The notes under the pieces: generated by a model
Told to the model about the DNA's origin: nothing
Database searches by the model: none
Seen by the model: the letters and a program-made list of their open reading frames with translations, nothing else
Assembly: GCF_900177815.1 (NCBI RefSeq)
Contig: NZ_FXAZ01000004.1
Location: 372,001 to 436,000, forward strand
Source: Paenibacillus aquistagni
GTDB lineage: Bacteria; Bacillota; Bacilli; Paenibacillales; Paenibacillaceae
DNA: 64,000 nucleotides
Reading direction: 5' to 3'
Made by a program: the position numbers and the translations under genes
In this document: positions 61,044 through 64,000 of the stretch, one piece after another
Layout: every line of letters begins with the position of its first letter
Position numbering within the stretch: the stretch's first letter is position 1

Positions 61044-61571
61044 ATGGCTGTCAGAGAAATCCTGCCTTTTGGGGACCCTGTTCTGCGCAAAAAGTGCAGA
61101 CCCATTACCGAGATGACCCCACGAATGGAACAAATGCTTAATGACTTGAAGGAAACATTGTATGATAAGCCGGGGCGAGCAGGGCTTGCCGCTCCTCAGA
61201 TCGGCATGCTCAGAAGAGCGGTCGTGATGGACCTTGGAGAAGGGTTCCATGAGTTTATTAATCCGGAGATTGTGGAGTGCTCCGGCGAGCAGACGGGCAT
61301 GGAGGGCTGCTTATCCTATCCGCACTATTACGGCAATGTGAAGCGCTATGACAAGGTAAAGCTTACGTATATGAATCGCAAGCTGGAGCAGAAGACGCTT
61401 GAGGCCGAGGGCTATCTGGCGGTATGCATTCAGCATGAGCTGGATCATCTGGACGGAGTGCTCTTTGTCGACCGCATGGAGGATGCGTTCCTCGTCCATG
61501 AGCATTCTCATGACCGTGTTCCTGTCATGGATGTGATCAAGCTGTCGAACCAAAACGTATGCAAGCTGTAA
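61044..61571 (+). CDS. def: Peptide deformylase
   Basis: A 175-aa metallohydrolase that removes the formyl group from new polypeptides. All three motifs are present: 'GLAAPQIG' (about residues 46-53), 'EGCLSYP' with the metal Cys, and 'QHELDHLDG' with the two metal His and catalytic Glu. Length and insertions fit the Gram-positive group. Ribosome site AAGGAGAG. It is 42 bp after mutY, probably one transcript, although no fmt gene is nearby. Confidence 0.94.
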   Translation: MAVREILPFGDPVLRKKCRPITEMTPRMEQMLNDLKETLYDKPGRAGLAAPQIGMLRRAVVMDLGEGFHEFINPEIVECSGEQTGMEGCLSYPHYYGNVKRYDKVKLTYMNRKLEQKTLEAEGYLAVCIQHELDHLDGVLFVDRMEDAFLVHEHSHDRVPVMDVIKLSNQNVCKL

Positions 61572-61596
61572 GGTCTTGGGGAATAGACAATGTAAC

Positions 61597-61639
61597 AAAG
61601 ACGTGCCGTCAGGAAATGATTCCGATCCGGCACGTCTTT
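61597..61639. terminator. Bidirectional terminator
   Basis: AAAGACGTGCCG (61597-61608) pairs perfectly with CGGCACGTCTTT (61628-61639), with A and T flanks on either side. It lies between convergent def and the formylglycine-enzyme gene. Confidence 0.85.
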
Positions 61640-61645
61640 GTTGTA

Positions 61646-62692
61646 TTATTCAAGATCTGCGGCTACTCGAAAGCCAATGTTGCCAGAGGAGCTGTCTGGC
61701 GTATTGCTGCTTCTGGCGGCAACTCGGTAGCGGTTGCAGTAGGATTGGTGGCACAGATAAGAGCCGCCCTTCATGACACGAGTGCTTCCCATATCTGGGC
61801 CGCCAGGCTTCTCAGTGGAGCCTCTTAGCTCGGGACGGTTCGTAAACCAATCCGAGCACCACTCCCAGACGTTGCCGGATACATTGTACAAGCCGTATCC
61901 ATTGGGATAATAGGCGTCGACCGGTGCAGTTCCAAGATAGCCGTCACTGGCGTGATTCTTGGTCGGAAAGACGCCTTGCCAAATGTTGCAGTAATGCTCG
62001 CCGTCAGGTCGAAGCACGTCGCCCCAAGGATAGCGGCGGCTTAGAAGGCCTCCTCTTGCCGCTGCCTCCCACTCAACCTCGCTAGGCAGTCTTACGCCAG
62101 CCCACTGGCAATACGCATTGGCGTCGTTCCAGCTGATATGCACGACCGGATGATGCATGCGATCCTCGATATGGCTGCCGGGTCCTTCTGGCTGCTTCCA
62201 ATAGGCTCCCTCCACAGCAAACCACCATGGCGTCTCTTGAGGCGAGCCGATGATTGGCAGCTGCTCAGGATTGTCGATCAGCAGATGGAAGACATAGGAC
62301 CAGCGGAAGAGTTCGGCATCGGTCGCATAACCGGTCGCTTCAATGAATCGTGCGAACTCTTCATTGGTGACAGTATGAGGCGCCATGCGAAAGGCCTCTA
62401 TCTCGACAGGCCGTGCAGGTCCCTCGGCATCTGCTGGAAAGCCTACATCCTCATCGGTACCAAGGATGTAGGTGCCAGCAGGGATCAGCGGCCAGTCTGA
62501 TGTATCGACCGCAGCCACATCTGCGCGAGCCAGTCTCTCCTGCTCTATGGTTGACGAAGGAGCATCGGCAGCAGCTAAGCTGTGCGAATCGATGGCTTGG
62601 CGTGTTCCAGCGCAACAAGAAGGCGAGGCTGTCGCTTCTATGGTCTTGGCTTCTTCTACGGATGCTGCCGCTAACGGAATCCACTTTTTCAT
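61646..62692 (-). CDS. Formylglycine-generating enzyme family protein (SUMF1/FGE-like)
   Basis: A 348-aa protein whose C-terminal 260 residues match formylglycine-generating enzymes. The catalytic copper-binding pair is conserved as Cys314 and Cys319 in 'GGSYLCHQSYCNRYRVAAR', followed by 'SSNTPDSSSGNIGFRVA', nearly as in human SUMF1; many bacterial family members lack these Cys. It would convert a Cys in CxPxR of a sulfatase to formylglycine. No sulfatase is in the window. The N-terminal 65 residues are a low-complexity Ala/Ser/Glu extension with a Cys-Cys. ATG 62692 follows AAGGAG. Confidence 0.88.
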   Translation of the reverse strand: MKKWIPLAAASVEEAKTIEATASPSCCAGTRQAIDSHSLAAADAPSSTIEQERLARADVAAVDTSDWPLIPAGTYILGTDEDVGFPADAEGPARPVEIEAFRMAPHTVTNEEFARFIEATGYATDAELFRWSYVFHLLIDNPEQLPIIGSPQETPWWFAVEGAYWKQPEGPGSHIEDRMHHPVVHISWNDANAYCQWAGVRLPSEVEWEAAARGGLLSRRYPWGDVLRPDGEHYCNIWQGVFPTKNHASDGYLGTAPVDAYYPNGYGLYNVSGNVWEWCSDWFTNRPELRGSTEKPGGPDMGSTRVMKGGSYLCHQSYCNRYRVAARSSNTPDSSSGNIGFRVAADLE

Positions 62693-62805
62693 ATACAACG
62701 CTCCTTGCAGATACAATGAATGGTATCATTTCGATCAGTTAACTAGGGATAATGCCATCGTAGCTCCCTCGGCTTTCTTTTTCCATAGGAATCCTGCAGC
62801 TCAGA

Positions 62806-64000
62806 CTACCCTTGCAGACCGGGATTATGGTGAGACAAGCGATCAATAATAATTAGAGCCGCGCCTACTGCGATGGCTTCTTCACCAAATGCTCCCTTGC
62901 TGAACACGACCTGATAGTCAGGATAATGATAGGTTTTACGAATAGCCGTCTGAGTAGCCGTATAGAAATACAGATCATGGTTGGTCATTAACGGCCCGCC
63001 CAGCACCACCTTCTCGGGATGGAGCACATTCAGCAGATTGGCAAGCCCAATGCCGAAGTAGGTAGCAGCTTGGGTAATGATCTCTGTTGTCAACGGGTCT
63101 TGGTGCCGCAGTGCTGCAAGCACATGCTTGAGCTGGACCTCTTCATTGGGCTTCACGAATGAGGAAAGGCAGCTGCTGCGCCCCATTCTAAGCTTTGATC
63201 TTAATTCGCGTTCAATGGCGTAGACCGAGCAGTAGGTGTCCAGACAGCCATGATTGCCTTCGCGTGTGCGATAGGGGAGGCCATCGCTTTGGATGATCAT
63301 CTGACCTAGTGAGCCTTCCATATCAATGGCCCCATAAATGAGTTTGCCATCAGACATCATGGCGGAGCGAAGTCCAATCCCCACATGGACGTAGAGCATG
63401 TGGCGTACATTCTTCATCCGATCGGCAAACGATTCCGCGACGATGGCCGTGTTGGCTCCGTTGTCGAGCCGCACGGGAATATGAAGCAGTTCTTCGAATC
63501 GTGCGACAATGTCCACCTGACGCCAGCCAGGCGCTTGGAACCATTCTGGCTGTTCGATGCGGCCTGTGAAGCGATTGAGCGGACCAACTGCCCCAATGCC
63601 CATGCCTAGGAGCTGCTGCTGGAGCAGAGGATGCTCTTCCTTCCACTGGTTGATCTGCAAGATAACTTGCTTGATGAGCACATCTGGCGTCATCTTGTCA
63701 TGCATGTCCCATACTTGTGAAGCGAGCTTCTGACCGCTTAGATCCAACAGCACAAGGCGTGAGCTTACACGAGAGATATCAAGCCCTAAACTGCAGCCGT
63801 AATCAGGGCGAACTCGATATAAAATGGGTCTTCGCCCCCCTGTAGAAGCCCCGAACCCGCACTCTTCAATAAGGCCTGAGGCTATCAGATCCTCTAATAC
63901 GCGTGTTAAGGTGCTGACCGTTAATCCGGATTGGTGAAGCAGATCCAGCTTGGATATTTCATGCTTTCTGCGAATCATGCTGAAGATTTCTTTGGCCTTG
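62806..64000 (-). CDS. ROK family transcriptional regulator (NagC/XylR-like), 5' end beyond window
   Basis: At least 398 residues, truncated by the window edge: the frame is open to the end and begins within the usual 'KAKEIFSMIRRKHEISKLDLL' leader of the winged helix, with no ribosome site before the internal Met at 63978. A ROK sugar-kinase-like domain follows. The zinc motif of ROK proteins (CxCGxxGC) is reduced to 'GNHGCLDTYCS', with one of the usual Cys missing. It probably regulates a sugar-use operon lying outside the window, in response to a sugar. Confidence 0.85.
   Translation of the reverse strand, partial: KAKEIFSMIRRKHEISKLDLLHQSGLTVSTLTRVLEDLIASGLIEECGFGASTGGRRPILYRVRPDYGCSLGLDISRVSSRLVLLDLSGQKLASQVWDMHDKMTPDVLIKQVILQINQWKEEHPLLQQQLLGMGIGAVGPLNRFTGRIEQPEWFQAPGWRQVDIVARFEELLHIPVRLDNGANTAIVAESFADRMKNVRHMLYVHVGIGLRSAMMSDGKLIYGAIDMEGSLGQMIIQSDGLPYRTREGNHGCLDTYCSVYAIERELRSKLRMGRSSCLSSFVKPNEEVQLKHVLAALRHQDPLTTEIITQAATYFGIGLANLLNVLHPEKVVLGGPLMTNHDLYFYTATQTAIRKTYHYPDYQVVFSKGAFGEEAIAVGAALIIIDRLSHHNPGLQG

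Overview
The window is a chromosomal stretch from a spore-forming Firmicute, most probably a Paenibacillaceae (Paenibacillus-like) member. Pointers are the strong AGGAGG-type ribosome sites, a bacillithiol deacetylase (bshB2, beside yojF) and a bacilliredoxin, a KinB-like orphan sporulation kinase, EcsAB, an AsnO-type asparagine synthetase, BdbC/BdbD, a CadC/CadA metal efflux pair and small ORFs preceded by sporulation-type promoter motifs. Most genes have balanced base composition. Two AT-rich patches (about 1-1400 and 2650-3540) carry poorly recognised genes and look like accessory DNA.

Layout. 1-3.4 kb: remnant of a matrixin-type metalloprotease, a secreted hypothetical protein, yojF-bshB2 and a membrane hypothetical. 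3.6-9.7 kb: DUF1360 protein, a small Cys/Gln-rich ORF with a sigma-K-like promoter, a divergent SRAP protein whose ribosome site lies in a perfect hairpin, a Cas4/RecB-like nuclease, and cadC-cadA with a clear operator. 9.8-18.1 kb: methyltransferase, bdbD-bdbC thiol oxidation pair, GH35 beta-galactosidase, DMT exporter, alpha/beta hydrolase, asnB. 18.2-21.3 kb: YkoEDC-type ECF vitamin transporter. 21.4-36 kb: MFS pump, a GGDEF-EAL protein, a MarR/quinone oxidoreductase divergent pair, ecsAB, an HI0933-like flavoprotein, the KinB-like kinase, small spore-type ORF, bacilliredoxin, nadE.

36.3-46.3 kb is the most unusual part. A sugar ABC importer without its own ATPase lies divergent from a Firmicute version of the enterobacterial yhf cassette: yhfZ regulator, then yhfY-yhfU-yhfT-php-yhfX-yhfW. 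That cassette has no settled function. It lacks the yhfS aminotransferase here, and its gene order differs from E. coli. The same TACA-N6-TGTA palindrome sits just downstream of the promoter of yhfZ and of the yhfY operon, which suggests one regulon controlled by YhfZ.

46.5-64 kb: a GntR(YtrA)-regulated ABC system with an evident operator, bioA behind a BirA-type operator, an orphan solute-binding lipoprotein, a nucleoside importer operon (BMP lipoprotein, attenuator, ATPase, two permeases) ending in three tandem 28-bp hairpin repeats, acpS, a cytochrome c lipoprotein, mutY, def, a true formylglycine-generating enzyme homologue with no sulfatase nearby, and a ROK regulator cut off by the window edge. 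No rRNA, tRNA, CRISPR array, insertion sequence or prophage was seen.
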